From Cladophialophora immunda (lineage: Eukaryota > Ascomycota > Eurotiomycetes > Chaetothyriales > Herpotrichiellaceae): 64,000 bases of DNA. Positions 11,279 through 23,327 of the stretch are shown here, piece after piece (position 1 is the first letter of the stretch; each line of letters opens with the position of its first letter). Location of the stretch: contig NW_015622541.1 of the NCBI RefSeq assembly GCF_000835495.1, positions 3,224,001 through 3,288,000 on the forward strand. Direction: 5' to 3'. The notes beneath the pieces were generated by a model, which was given only the letters and a program-made list of their open reading frames with translations, was not told the DNA's origin and ran no database searches. A program made the translations under genes and the position numbers.

Positions 11279-12081
11279 GTAAAGGAACTCGAAGCGGGTT
11301 TCTTGGAGACTTTTGCTGGAAAACACGTATTGGGCTGTTATGAGGTGGAAAACCGGTTCAATTGAGTCTAAAAAGGATGGGAGAGTAATCCCAACCATAC
11401 AGGCTAGGGATTTGCCACTCAGGGGCTAAATAGGGGTAAAAGGATTATGCCAACAACTTTTCCTGCCTACAGTATGAGGTACTTTGATAGAGAGCTATCC
11501 ACTTCAAGGAATCATTTCTGCCCAAGTCGGCTGTCGCCCAACTGCAGAGCCTTCCCCTGCAGAATTCGGGCCATATCCATTGAACATGGTATAGGGTCAC
11601 GAAACTCGTCGGATTGAAGTTTGGAATGAGCAGGCAAACCACAAGGCCATGGAACAACGAGGGAGGCCGTGGAGCTATGATACCTCGGAGGATGTGACGC
11701 TCATCACGACTTTTTCCGGATCCTTGTAAGATACCAGTCATTGCAGGAGCAAGTCCAGAAGCCGCGGGAAGTGTCAGATGATTTGGCTATCTGCGACAGA
11801 CACAAGCTACCCCACCTCCCTCCAGTCCAGAGCTTCTCCCCCACCCCATAGTCCAATCCCGTGTCTACATTTCGCTCACTACTCCGTACAGCACAACCGG
11901 TAACATGGTGATTGCAGCTTGGTTATTACCATTCTTGGGGGACTCTTGCCGGCGAGTCGAGCGGGATGGACTTCGCCATTTTTATCCTTAAACCCTCTCA
12001 GTAACACTTTCACGAGGAGCCTCATTTTGTACCACTGCTAAAGAGCTCCATCACTAAATCAGCAGGGAAGAGGTAGTGATA
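11279..12081. other. intergenic
   Basis: No gene supported. It is the upstream region of the second FAD monooxygenase. C-rich stretches occur near 11810-11850. Confidence 0.4.
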
Positions 12082-13687
12082 ATGGCAACCCCATTAGAAG
12101 TTAGTATACCCACACTCCATGTTGGAGACCAAGCCTGTGCCTTTTAACATCGACTAACAGTCCCAAAAAATGGAAAACAATAGGACAAGACGAGAGATAC
12201 ACATGTTCTCATAGTTGGCGCAGGCCCGGTTGGCATGATGTGTGCCTCAAAGCTATCTCATGCCGGGATAAAAGTCACGGTAATAGAGTTGGTAAGCACT
12301 CCTCTCATCGATTCCATCATCTTGATTGCCCTACTCGACCAGAGGCGGCTTCAATAGCTGATCTCTTTTGGAGATGAAGATTTGTTTAACCTTTCGAGAA
12401 ACACGATAGGACAAGGAAATCCCACCGATTCCCAAGGCTTTGACTTATACGTAAGTTTCCCTTCGTTATCCAGGATGGGGGCAGGAGCTCGTACTGGTTT
12501 AAATCTTCTACTGTTTTTGAAAATGGAAAGAAGAAAGAATATGTCGAAGCGAGCGGAGAACTGACATATTGAGTTCCCTCGAAGACAGTGCGCCCGTTCT
12601 CTCAGATCTGCACAAACTCGGCGTGCTTGAAGAAGTGAAGAAGGTATGTTTCGCCGACGAACGAGCCGTTTGGGGATGGCGGAAGCTAGGAGGCGAGCTT
12701 TTAGCCGAGATGCATTGGGGATTGCTGTCGAAACGGAACGACCCACGACTGGTCAAACCCTACACGCTGCAATGCGGACAGCACCTCCTGGCGAAAGTGC
12801 TGACCGAATATTGCTCACACTTCCCCACCACAACGGTCCTCTTCGACCATGCACTCGTGGGGCTGACTCAGGATGAATCTTCCGTAGCGGCCCAAGTGTC
12901 TCCGTCGGGCGGCGAACCATTTGAGATCAAAGCTGACTGGGTTCTGGGTTGCGACGGCGGACGGTCGGCGACGAGGAAATTCATCGGCCAATCCCTCGAG
13001 GGGTTCTCCTGGCCTGAGAGCTTTGTCGCCATGAACATCCATTTCCCCTTCCCCAAGTATGGCTGGGGGGCGGCGAACTTCTTGATTGGAGGGAAGGAGT
13101 GGGCAGTTTCTGGCCGCACAGGACCGAGCAGTGACCCTTGGAGAGTGGCGTATGCGACCGACGCAGGCAAATCTGATGAGCAGATCCTCGAGGAGGCGCC
13201 TTCACGCCTCAAGAAGATCCTGCCTGGAGACGATCCTTACGAGATCGTCAACTGTTCTCAATACCGAGTACACCAGCGCCAAGTCAATGAATACAAAGTT
13301 GGGCGCGTGATATTGGCCGGAGACGCGGCGCACCTGAACAACCCCATCGGCGGATTTGGATTGACCACGGGCATGACAGACGCAGGATGCATCTCCGACG
13401 CTCTGATACTGGTCATCCAAGGTAAAGCGCCTGAAACACTGCTGCAGAGAGCGTGCGAGAAACGAAAGGAGGTCTTCGCCACTGTGAGCAACCCGGGTTC
13501 TCAACGTTTTAAGCGCCTGGCAGAGCAGGACCCTGACAACATGTCGGAGGAGGACAAGGAGTTCTTTCACCGTATCAACACAGACGAGGAATTCCAGGTT
13601 GCTACTCTTCTTGGGGTTATGCGCTTGTATACGCCCGTAGAAGACTTGTTGGAGGACGAGCTCGCTGACAAGGAAATGGCCGTTTAG
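12082..13687 (+). CDS. class A FAD-dependent monooxygenase (PHBH-fold)
   Basis: Proposed exons 12082-12099, 12184-12291, 12358-12450 and 12554-13687 (450 residues). The first exon is only 18 bp; joining it through a GTTAGT donor bypasses an in-frame stop and leads directly into V-L-I-V-G-A-G-P-V-G, the FAD-binding loop. Exons 2 and 3 boundaries are less certain: they are the only combination I found that keeps phase. The large last exon carries the DG motif (V-L-G-C-D-G-G-R-S-A-T-R) and GD motif (I-L-A-G-D-A-A-H-L-N-N-P-I-G-G-F-G). It is distinct from the enzyme at 7.8 kb and probably acts on another position or intermediate. Confidence 0.75.
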
Positions 13688-13984
13688 GGAATATAGCAAT
13701 CTAGCCGTTCAAGCAATTAAAAGTGGATGTTCTTTGAACTCAAAAGGATCTCGATAGAGGAGGCCATGTTTTGAAACCCAACGGGGGAAATTTTCTTACC
13801 CCTTCGTAAGATGACACCCCGTCTAAACCCCTTCTAAGGTAGGGAGGGAATCTTGTCCGTTCAATTTACACTTTTTCACCTGCAAGGAAGTTTTTTCTCA
13901 ATAATCTCAATTTTGATTGCATCTTAGCCAAAGTGAACTATGTGAAACTAGTAATTCAGCTATCCCCGTCTGTCTATAATGCAA

Positions 13985-15892
13985 TCAGATTGGGAAGGTG
14001 GTGTTCTTCCATTCCCTCAGGATCAGTTCTTTATGTGCCTCACTCCGAACGCTGACCTTAGCGGTGAATGGTGGATCGTTGGCCTTCCCCGGAGGGGGAG
14101 TAAGCGGGATATGGTATGTGTCGATCGGATCGTCCTGAGGTAGTAGGTGCTTTTAGTGAGGCAAGTTTCAACAAAGCAATGGGTCGCAAATCAACCGGAC
14201 TCCGGACATATATAGCATATGACACGAGCGACGGAAGGGGTTGCTCGCATCGGAGAAACAAGAAATAGGAGATGCCGCTGTAATGAAAGAGGGAGTTTCT
14301 TACCTTGTCTTCTTCCACGTCAAAGCAATAAATAAATCGACTGAAGAATATGAACATTGAATTTTGCGCCACTTTTACTCCGGCACACGTCCTCCGCCCG
14401 GCCCCGTAGCCATAATGGCCCTTGGTAGGATTCCAGAGATCATCGTTCATGAATCGATCAGGATCGAATTGTTCCGGGTTGGTATATTCCTCAGGGTTCA
14501 AGGAAATGGCCCAGTTGTTGATGGTCACGACGGTTCCAGCAGGGAAACGATAGCCTTCATATTCGTCGTCACGAATTAGAGCGTGAGGAAACCCGGTAGG
14601 GTTCACATTTGGCCGCCATCTCATCGTCTCTTTGATGATCGCCTGGATGTAAGGGAGGTTCGGCACATCGTCAAAGGTAGGCAGTCTTTTCGCATTTGCG
14701 CCACAAACGGCGTCGAGCTCCCGACGGGCTTTCACTACCCAAGTGTTTGGGTCACTCGCCATGGCCGCTATCAACATATTGAGTTGATTCTTGGTCGTGT
14801 CACTTCCGGCCTCGATTAGGCCTCCCGTGGTAAAAAGTTTCTGATCGAAGTCGAATTTAGGGCCGCCCTCGGCGTCGCTCTCTTGATAGAACTTGGTCGC
14901 GAAGCATTCCGCCTGTGTCCCATTCTTGATATTTTCCTGCATCATGTCATAGTACCCTTTGAATGCATCGCGGGTGAACCGATACAGCTGCTCCCCATAG
15001 AGTCGCCACCACTGTAGCGGCTTCGGCAGGCGACGGAGTTGAGGATAATCGTCGACGAGCCACGTGCCAGGAACGTTGTTTCGCAAAAACTCATCTTGAG
15101 CGTCAGAAACTTTCTGGAAGATATCAGAGCGTCCATTTTGTCGAACGCCATACACCATGCCAATGGTGACTAGCGGCAACTCGTGTCAGTGTATTGGGCT
15201 CCTGACAATTGGCAAAATATGGAATGGAATAGAGTCTCACAGGAAGCTGCGAACCGGATCGTGTGTAGGTACCACTCATCTGGCTTCTGGAGCATTTCGT
15301 ACATCGCTTGACGAGATTCCATATCTTCCAAGATCCGGTAAGAGTCTGCCGACCGTCCGGTCAAGAGTATATGCATGACTTTGCGCAATTCTCGCCATTC
15401 TGGCCCATAAGGCTGCAGTACCAATCGCTTCATTCTCGATATGACCTCTCCCACCATGGCAAAAACAGGACGGCTCGAGTAGATTGACGATCGCTTTTCC
15501 AACAAGTCTTCCACCACACGAGACGAGTTCAGAAATACCCAGTCGACCCCTCCGAGGCGAAGGTACATCATTTCCGTTCCTAATTGATCGGCTGGGGTTG
15601 GAGACTTTCGTCAATATACCATACGCCCTGGTGGGTGCAGCAGGGAGATGGACAGTTGGCCGAACTCACCCCATTCTTTCGCTTTATCGCCATGAAATTG
15701 CTTGGGGAAAACCCAGGAATGGCCCACAACAGGCAGTCTGCCAGGCGGACTGGGAGGGAACTTGTATCTCCGATGCCATTGTACCGCCCTCAGCGTGGAG
15801 ATACTGACGATGAGAGCAAATATGACGACGATTACCAGAGCTGTTGGTTGCAAGCCTTGAACATATTGAGTCGAGATGTTGATCGCCATCAT
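13985..15892 (-). CDS. cytochrome P450 monooxygenase
   Basis: Four exons: 15892-15670, 15579-15241, 15169-14304, 14134-13985, with introns of 90, 71 and 169 bp; 525 residues, normal for a fungal P450. An N-terminal anchor helix (residues about 14-34) precedes P-P-S-P-P-G-R-L-P-V-V-G-H, the proline hinge. The I-helix oxygen motif is A-G-S-D-T-T, the K-helix E-x-x-R is in K-E-T-M-R-W, then F-D-P-D-R-F, and the haem loop is Y-G-Y-G-A-G-R-R-T-C-A-G with ligand near Cys449. The last exon completes D-P-I-D-T and a normal tail ending N-T-T-F-P-I. ER-membrane hydroxylase; divergent from the C2H2 regulator. Confidence 0.9.
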
Positions 15893-16429
15893 AGCTTGCT
15901 AGCAGAGAACGAAAATGCCTTTGGTCAGAAAGCTCACTGGGTTGTTTCTTTCGACGTCGGATCTCAGCAAGGGATAAATCACCCTTGGGAGAGCATTTCG
16001 CTCACCAAGACTTACTGTTGAACGGCCAACCCACCCAATAATGTTCGGAGCTGAGGTTCCAGTGCTCGACAGAATCCCATACTCCCGGGGAAAGACTTCA
16101 TCCTCTTTGGCAACATCTTCTGACAATCGGCGCACTCCTTGGTAGAGGCGGCAAGCTCCAAGATGGTGGGCGCTCCCCTTCTCCGCCCAGCATCACCTCT
16201 ATGCTAAAGGCGAGCAATACACTCCGTGACCCCGCCACCCCGCCACCAGCCCCACGGTGGGGAATGCTCGCCATGATTTCTCCGCCTGATAAAATTCCTC
16301 GGGAAACCACCACGACCTCTCTTACTCCACCAACACCGCGTCGAGCAAAACTCTCACTCTTCCCTGGTTGCCCGTTCACCTGCAGCCGTAGCAGCATATT
16401 GTCACCTAGCCCGGAGGCTTCAAATCGCC
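15893..16429. promoter_or_regulatory. divergent promoter of P450 and C2H2 regulator
   Basis: A 537-bp shared upstream region. It includes a direct repeat of CCCCGCCA (about 16230-16246) and the palindrome at 16250-16262. No gene is supported inside. Confidence 0.5.
16250..16262. promoter_or_regulatory. 13-bp palindrome CCCCAC-G-GTGGGG
   Basis: Perfect 6-bp arms around one base, 168 bp before the C2H2 regulator ATG. It contains CGGTGGGG (16255-16262), identical to a word in the monooxygenase/methyltransferase promoter at 9557-9564. Autoregulatory or regulon site is inference. Confidence 0.4.
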
Positions 16430-19377
16430 ATGCTCTCTGCAATGAGATGGATTCCGAAGTCTGCAGCGTTTCCGACTATCGAGGTCAGGCCTCGCGCCCC
16501 TCGCGCACTCTGTCAAGACTCACGAACTCCATCGTCCAGTGGCCGAGCCGCCTCGAGTCATGCCACACAAGTAACCCCTCCGGCCAATGCCACGGTCGTT
16601 CCAGGTCCAACGGTGGCAGGAAATTGGTCAAACCCTGCGTTGGAGTCAAGGGACGGTCAAGGGCGTCCAGGATCCCCCGCTGAGGAACATCAGCACGGAG
16701 GAACTTCACCCAGCGTTCGAGCTGTGAGGCCGAAGCGACGCCACCGATGTTCGATTTGTCCACAAACCTTCTCTCGCGCTGAGCACTTGATTCGCCATGA
16801 AAGATCCCGTGAGTCCTCGGTAGTCGCGGAGTAGGAAAGTTTTCACGCCAATACCTGACGGTACTCTACAGACCGCAAAGAACGACCCTTCTTTTGTCCT
16901 CACTGCGAAGCAACGTTTACGAGAAAAGATCTTATCAAGCGGCACATCGCACGCAAGCACCCTGAACTCATCCCAGCCTCCGACCGTGATGTCACTGCAG
17001 GCCCATCGCTTTTGTCACGTCAAACCGAAGTTGAGGGCAACGTCGAGAGCCCAAACCCATCCCCGGCAGGAACTTCACTGTCGCAGCCCCATACAGTAAC
17101 ACAGCCATCCTCAAAACCATCCGCCTTGACTTCAGTGGGCGGCGAGACTACCACCCAGACAGTCCTGCAATGGGGCCAACAACGACAGGATCGCAATGCC
17201 GAGATCAGTACACCTGCTCCTCCAAGAGATTCCGTGGATAGGATGTCGAAGCCTCCACGACTTGAGGACTCCTTGGATGAAATGTATTTCGATTCGATTC
17301 CTTCTATCCCCATCCAACCGAGCCTTTCCAGGGAGAGCCCGTCCGGCTCTCCAACGCTAGGCGGTCTGGACCTCGGATTGGCCATGCCCAACCACGATGT
17401 AGGGCCTAACGCCGACTTCCAGCCCGCAGCCCCGTATTCTGGGCCGCAAGTGGACATGCTTCCTTTCACTGAAACTGAAATGCCAGGATTTGGGCCTAGT
17501 GAGTCGAGTCCACTCTCCGATGTTCGCCTGCAGCAGTTACATGTCTCTGCCGTCTTCACCGTCACCGAAGCCAAACGCATGGAGCTCATCCATGAAGTCA
17601 AACATGTGTTTGCATCGGTAAGGCCCCCGTCTTGCCTCACTTGTACTTGCTTACATTCAACGGATCAGGCGAACGTCGACACGGATATGACAATGCCTTC
17701 TAGGATAGCCTTGGAGCGCTATATAATGGCCTTTTTTGACTCGTTCCTCATCCATGTACCATGCATACATATCCCCACCTGGCAACCTCAGACGACTCAT
17801 CCTTCGTTATTGTTAGCAGTTGCCGCCATCGGAGCAAATTACCACGATGAACAAGACGTTGCCTTACAGCTTTATCGTGCTGCACGACTGTCCATCAACA
17901 ACTATGTATGATGACCCCCGCTCTCGGCCCAGCCCGTATGCTCGCTTCTGACATGACGAAAAGCTCCAAGATTTGCCTTTCACAACAACAAGTCGACCGC
18001 CCTGGGTGATCCAATCTCTGTTTCTCATCATGGCGTTTGGAAGTTGGAGTGGGAGATTTGATACTGTCCAAGAAGCGATAACATATCAGGCTACCATCGG
18101 TCACGTAAGAACCATCTCTTACGCATTCCTGGCGTAGGCTATCTCACTCATTGAACACCTTACAGATTGTTCGCTCGGCACCTCATCCAACAAATCGCTG
18201 GATTGACGGAAGCCAGGATCTCCAAGAGTCGTGGAAAGAGTGGGTTAAAATTGAAACTGCTAAACGGCGAGTATCGCTCAGCCTCTCCCGTCCTAGCACC
18301 GTATCTGACTTTCATCTCCCTTAGGACGAATTTCGTGGTCTATTGTTTCTTCAACACCTTGACCATTGCTTATAATGTCCCGCCTTGCCTGGTCAATTCC
18401 GAGATTGACATGGACCTCCCCTGCGGAGAAGTTGAGTGGCTCGCAGGAGAAGCACACGCTTGGGATGAGAGCAGAAAACGAAGCCCACCGACACCGTCTT
18501 TCGCAGAGGCGTTCCGCTGCCTCGTTTCCCCGTCCGAACCACAGGCTTTGCCCTGCAACAGCTTCGGAAAGTATATCATGCTGAGCGCAATCCTGCAGAA
18601 CATCTGGCATCTTCGACAGGCGTGCATCGGCCAGGAAGAGTCCGCGGGGCTGGCCCGAATTGCATATTCGCTGCAAAAGTGGCAAGCCATAGGCGACTCT
18701 AGCAAGACGCCATTGGCGTCTCTACGCATGACGGATGGGGTCAAATTTTTCAATTCGGTCGCAATGTTACCTGTTGCGTATACTGGACTCTGCGTGAGCT
18801 CCGGGCCCATCAGAGCCGCTTCACGGACCCAAGACCCCAGAACCATTGCAACAGCGATCGCCACGAAATATGACGACGTTCAGAGGTCTAAGACCTCGAC
18901 AACAGCGGCAATGTGTGCCATTCGCTCGTTTAATATACTCGTGAGGATTGGAATCAACCTCATAGGACGGACGGGTTCCTTGATGTGGAGTGTGCAATTA
19001 CATCTTCACTCATTCGAATGCTGTAAGGATTCCTCCTTCCCTCGTTTCTCTGTTTAGATGCCCGCAAGTCATCCATTTCTGACTTGGTGTTGTGTTGACA
19101 TTTTTATCAAGGTATATTTCTCAGCAAGTGGCTCGAGACACTCCATCGAGCGTCGACCAATAGCCGTTGGACCAGCGAAGAAAGACGAGTCGAAAGCATA
19201 GTTCTAGAAACGTTAGCCGAAGTGAAGTTGCCGGCCAATTTGGCTGATCGTCCAATTTATGCTCGCGTCATTTATGCTTGGGCTCTGATGTTTGATGGGC
19301 CTGTCCTGTGGGGAATAGTTCCGGTACTGGGTAAGGCGCTGCGATTGTATGCGGATGGCTTACGATACTCGATTTGA
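16430..19377 (+). CDS. C2H2 zinc-finger regulator with fungal-specific domain
   Basis: Seven exons: 16430-16808, 16872-17617, 17669-17905, 17964-18104, 18166-18266, 18325-19022, 19112-19377; 855 residues. Two adjacent C2H2 fingers, Cys107-His127 and Cys135-His156; the second finger is completed only after splicing. A Ser/Pro-rich linker follows, then a fungal transcription-factor domain (H-V-P-C-I-H-I-P-T-W, later W-K-E-W-V-K-I-E-T-A-K-R-T). Intron 5 appears to use a GC donor (GCGAGT at 18267): it is the only junction I found that keeps the conserved W..W..E..KR block and the frame. The C-terminal helix region F-L-S-K-W-L-E-T-L is also typical. Divergent from the P450, so probably controls the island. 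Confidence 0.85.
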
Positions 19378-19683
19378 GACGGTGGCCGACATATCCTTCT
19401 TAGCTTCTCCTTTTCTCTCTGCTGTCAGAGGGAATCTGATCCAGCTTGAGACTCTGGAGCTGTTGAACAGCCTCCAGCAATAAGACGAGTGGCCCGAGTA
19501 ATTTCGAAGCCTTTTCGTCATCCAGGGCACAGGTCACTTAGACTTCAACCCTCAGATCGGGACAGTTTGCACAAGAGGCTTATAGGACACAATGTCGCGT
19601 TCAGACATCTAGTGACGTAGATCGTATAGATCAATTTTGTCCGCCCAAAGCCCAGTCCCCAGGGAAGCTACCTCCGAACTAAC
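19378..19683. other. short convergent intergenic region
   Basis: 306 bp between the stop codons of the C2H2 regulator and the CocE-type hydrolase. Nothing else is visible. Confidence 0.4.
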
Positions 19684-21804
19684 CTATAGCCTAGGCACAA
19701 GCAGATAGCTCTCAGCGGCAAATTCCTTACCCAGATGAATATTGTGCATGCCCTTATTAAAAACAGGTTCCTGGTGCTTAACATGTGGATTGTCCCACTC
19801 CGGAAGTGCCATCGTCTTGCCGGATATCTGAAGCCTTAAACCCTCGCCCTTGTCATAGACCACTCCCATCGGCCAGATGCCAATATTGAGCTCGACCACG
19901 GTTCCGAGAGGCTCGACGTATTGCGTTCGGAGATGGGGGTGGAAAGGCCAGTAATCGGTGGATTTTTCTGGGTCCATCTCGCGGTGCGAAGCTCGGAGGA
20001 TACCGGTGGGACCCAGGTATTTGACTGGATTGACGTTCTTTACATCCTTGACGCTCTTTACCTCCGGTGGTAGTTCGTGTAGTGGGACGTTGGACTGCTC
20101 CATAAGCTCTCCATCGACTGAAAGCTTACGCAGCATCACGTAAATATCGAGGTCGTTATGCTCCTTGCACGATACGAAGATTCTGAGCTTCGAGAATCCA
20201 GCCAGAGCTGTCTTTTCGGTGAATGTGTAGTCATAGGTGAGCATATCACGAGTCGTGGAGTTGTAGGAATGAACGGCTGTCTGGTTCGCGTCTGACATAT
20301 CAGGCTTGTCTGCCAACTTGCGATCTTGAGTCAGAAATAGCTTGGTGTACTTGGTCCGGGGAATAGGATAGTCGGTCTCAATCTGATCGTAAACAGGGTA
20401 CTGAAGATCTCAGCATCAGCATATATCCGCTGCCAAGTTAGAGGAACATACCTTGTCTCCATAGCGGTACATCGAAACGCGTACTTTAGGAGTTGCTTCC
20501 CAGCCGTTTTCCTCGCCCTTCAGATACCTTGCAAAAAACCGGTCTAGATCCTCGACGGACGAGTGATGGTAGTCTTCGTACCATTCTTGATGTGGGTGGA
20601 ACCGGAGCCACTTTTTGTCGGTATTCGTATCTCGCCACGCTCTCACGGCCCCTACTGTATGTAGCATCGAGGAGTACGAACCGAGGAAGTAGGATGGAAT
20701 GTTGATTTTGGAAAAATCAACACGTTTGTTCTCCCAGTACTTGTCAAAAAATTCATGCTGAAAGGCCATCGTTGGCACATCCTCTTGCCTGCCTCGACCT
20801 AGTCTTGTGAGCCCATCATTTCTTTCAAATGTGTCGCATTAAGAGTTATCAAGGGATAGATTTCGACGAACCTGGTACGCCCAAGAGAACCCACTTCAGG
20901 AAGGGAGCCCAAGGAATCCCACCGCGCCTCATCATGTCACGGTACAGGTCACTGTAGCCTTCCCAGGGAGCAATTGCTTTCAGATGGGGTGGCTGGGTCA
21001 TCGCAGCCCAGTACTGCGAGATCCCTAGCCACGAATTTCCCGCCATTCCCACTGCACCGTTGCACCAATCCAGCTTTGCTGCAAATTCAATGATATCATA
21101 ACAATCCTCACCTAGACCAGGGCATGTTAGTAGCCAGCACGAGACTCGACACTTTGCAGAAGCCCTCCGGAGGTTTGTCTGAACTGCTCCTTGACAAAAG
21201 GCGAGGTGAGGATACACACCGTCTTTAGGACCGAAGAAATACAAATCACCCTCTGAATCGAATGACCCTCTTGCATTAGGGTCCAAGATCGCGTAACCAC
21301 GTTGGCACCACTCATTGGGGTCGGGACTATGGGTGTTATCAGCCAGGATCACACGAGCTGCAGAAGCTGGGTTTCGCTTGCTGACCCTTCAAATTTCTCT
21401 AGACCACTCTGGCGGCTTTTTGGCACTCCCACTCGATACGGAACAACATCCATCAGGTTTGCTCCTGCACCTCCCTTACCGTAGGGTGAGTACGCCACAA
21501 TAACAGGAATCTTCTTCGCTTCAGTGTCCGCTGGACGATAGATATCGGTATAGATTTTGACGCCATCCCGCAGGATAATTTCGACATCTTTTTCAAAGAT
21601 GATGTCGAGTTCGAGTGGTTTGTTCTCTGGCGTCTTCTGCCAACCTCGGGGGAGAGTCTTCTTCTCGTACCCCAAGGGTATATAAGTCACTGGAGGATCT
21701 CTCTCTGGCTCATCGGGCGGTAGGGCATCCTGCCATGCCCAATCGATCCCTAAATTGGGAATTTTGCCCTTGGCGTATCCGGGCCACGATTTATCGATCG
21801 GCAT
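19684..21804 (-). CDS. CocE/NonD-type serine hydrolase (X-Pro dipeptidyl-peptidase S15 fold)
   Basis: Five exons: 21804-21386, 21326-21220, 21111-20872, 20798-20452, 20400-19684, with introns of 59, 108, 73 and 51 bp; 609 residues. The N-terminal alpha/beta hydrolase has a nucleophile elbow G-N-S-W-L-G (about Ser202), preceded by Y-S-P-Y-G-K-G-G for the oxyanion region. The C-terminal jelly-roll has the usual L-R-I-F-V-S-C and I-W-P-M-G segments. At the site where family members usually have G-W-Y-D, this protein reads G-S-Y-S-S, so the canonical catalytic Asp is not there; the His region is R-F-H-P-H-Q-E-W. Probably an esterase or amidase; cytosolic, no signal peptide seen. Confidence 0.87.
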
Positions 21805-22540
21805 GCTGATCTATGTTGAGAAAGCGAAGATGGTGGTGTTGCCAGTCGGAATTTTCAACACCATTGACTGCGAGAGAACATAGTATTTGTATCTGGCATA
21901 GGCCGAGACGTGGTATTGGCTTACCCCAACAACATAGTCTTATCGCAGATGCGGTCGATCCGTGTGGGGTAATCAAGGGTGAAAACTTCGCATTCTCTCC
22001 GGGTTACTACTCGCCGAACTTAATGACAGCCACTTGGGAATGGGCTGATGCTTACCGCCCCGCCCCCCCCTCCACCGATTCCCTCCTCCCATCCTCACCA
22101 CCTACTTCACCCATTCCTTAGCTGGCGAGTCTTTCGTCAGTTCGTGGTACTGTAGGTATAACGCTTGTGCTAGGTGCCGAATCAACTTCCAGACCTTCCC
22201 AGTCCGTGAACGTCTTGATAAAGACACGAGTAACATTCAACTAGACTTCTACTATGGAACACAACTACCTACAATCGTTCATATCGCCAATGAGCAACTC
22301 AACTGAGGTTTCATTTCTGGAGGCAAGTTGAAAGGTGAATGGCCCTACGACTTCGGCTGCCAAAAAGGACTTAAAGTGCGACCGGCGCGGTCCAAATCAA
22401 TTTCAGCAACAGTACATGTGATTCAGTAAATGGACAGAGAAAAATATTTGACAGATGTTTGTCATTCCTCCCTTCCAAAAAAAAAAAGGGAAGCCGCAAT
22501 TGTCACGTACAAAAGCCGGTTGCTGTTCTCAACAAGTTTG
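21805..22540. other. intergenic upstream of CocE-type gene
   Basis: No gene supported. A C-rich tract lies near 22060-22105 and a run of A at about 22478-22489. Confidence 0.4.
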
Positions 22541-23327
22541 CCATGTCCTGATAGATTGTCCCGATTCAACAAAGCGAAGGACTTCCAGTAGATAGCCTAT
22601 CCCCTGAATAGCTTGAACAATTTTTGCACACAATAGGAAGACCGCACATAAGACGATTTCCCTCCGACGAGTGGTCGCTGCCGTTCGAAGTTAGGACTAA
22701 TTTAACAGGGTAGAGAAAGAAGCATACCTAGAATTGCTCTCCTCCACAGGTCGAGGCAGTGAGGCTTCATCTTCCAACCATATCAGATATTCTGTCGCCT
22801 GGTTCCGTATCCTTTGACGGCCCTCCAGAGGTATACCTGCAAGGTCGATCGAAAAGCTAGGCAGGATCCCACGGCCTTCCTCCAGCATCTGGTAGCGTGT
22901 CATGTACGCCCAAAGACACAATGCTCAGCATTGAAATTGTTCTCTCACTGTTGCTGCGGCATATCACACCGTCAGATGAACAAGGCCTTCGACAGTGCCT
23001 ACCGACCGCTTCAGCCGCTCATGCATTGCCTGATCAATCGTGGTCCCTTGAAGTCTGGTTTGTAACCGCCGACGTGGCGCCGAGGAGATGGGGCTCCAAC
23101 TGTGCGTTCTGTGCTGCCAAAAGTCTGATGAACAGCTCGTCATCGACCGTCCTTCCGCCATAAATGCTTCGAATGCGACCAATTTCTGCTTCGAGCGCTC
23201 TTCTTTCCTCTTCGATGGTCATATTGCAAGTTCTGTCTTCTTTCAATTTTGCTAGATTGGGCTTCCATAGTTTTGCAAACTTACCCGGGGGCATACTTTC
23301 GTCTGGCACTAGTCTCCGAAGATTCAT
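22541..23327 (-). pseudogene. possible decayed or unrecognised multi-exon gene
   Basis: Three protein-like minus-strand pieces lie in order but do not join cleanly. First, 23327 to about 23060 (A-L-E-A-E-I-G-R-I-R-S-I-Y-G-G-R-T-V-D-D-E-L-F-I-R-L-L-A-A-Q). Second, about 23052-22964 in a different frame (D-Q-A-M-H-E-R-L-K-R-S-V-G). Third, about 22921-22720 (L-C-L-W-A-Y-M-T-R-Y-Q-M-L-E-E). A hydrophobic stretch follows near 22670-22545 (I-V-L-C-A-V-F-L-L-C-A-K-I-V). I found GTAAGT and GTATGC donors but no set of junctions keeping frame throughout. It could be a degenerate gene or one whose introns I misread. I do not recognise the family. Confidence 0.3.
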
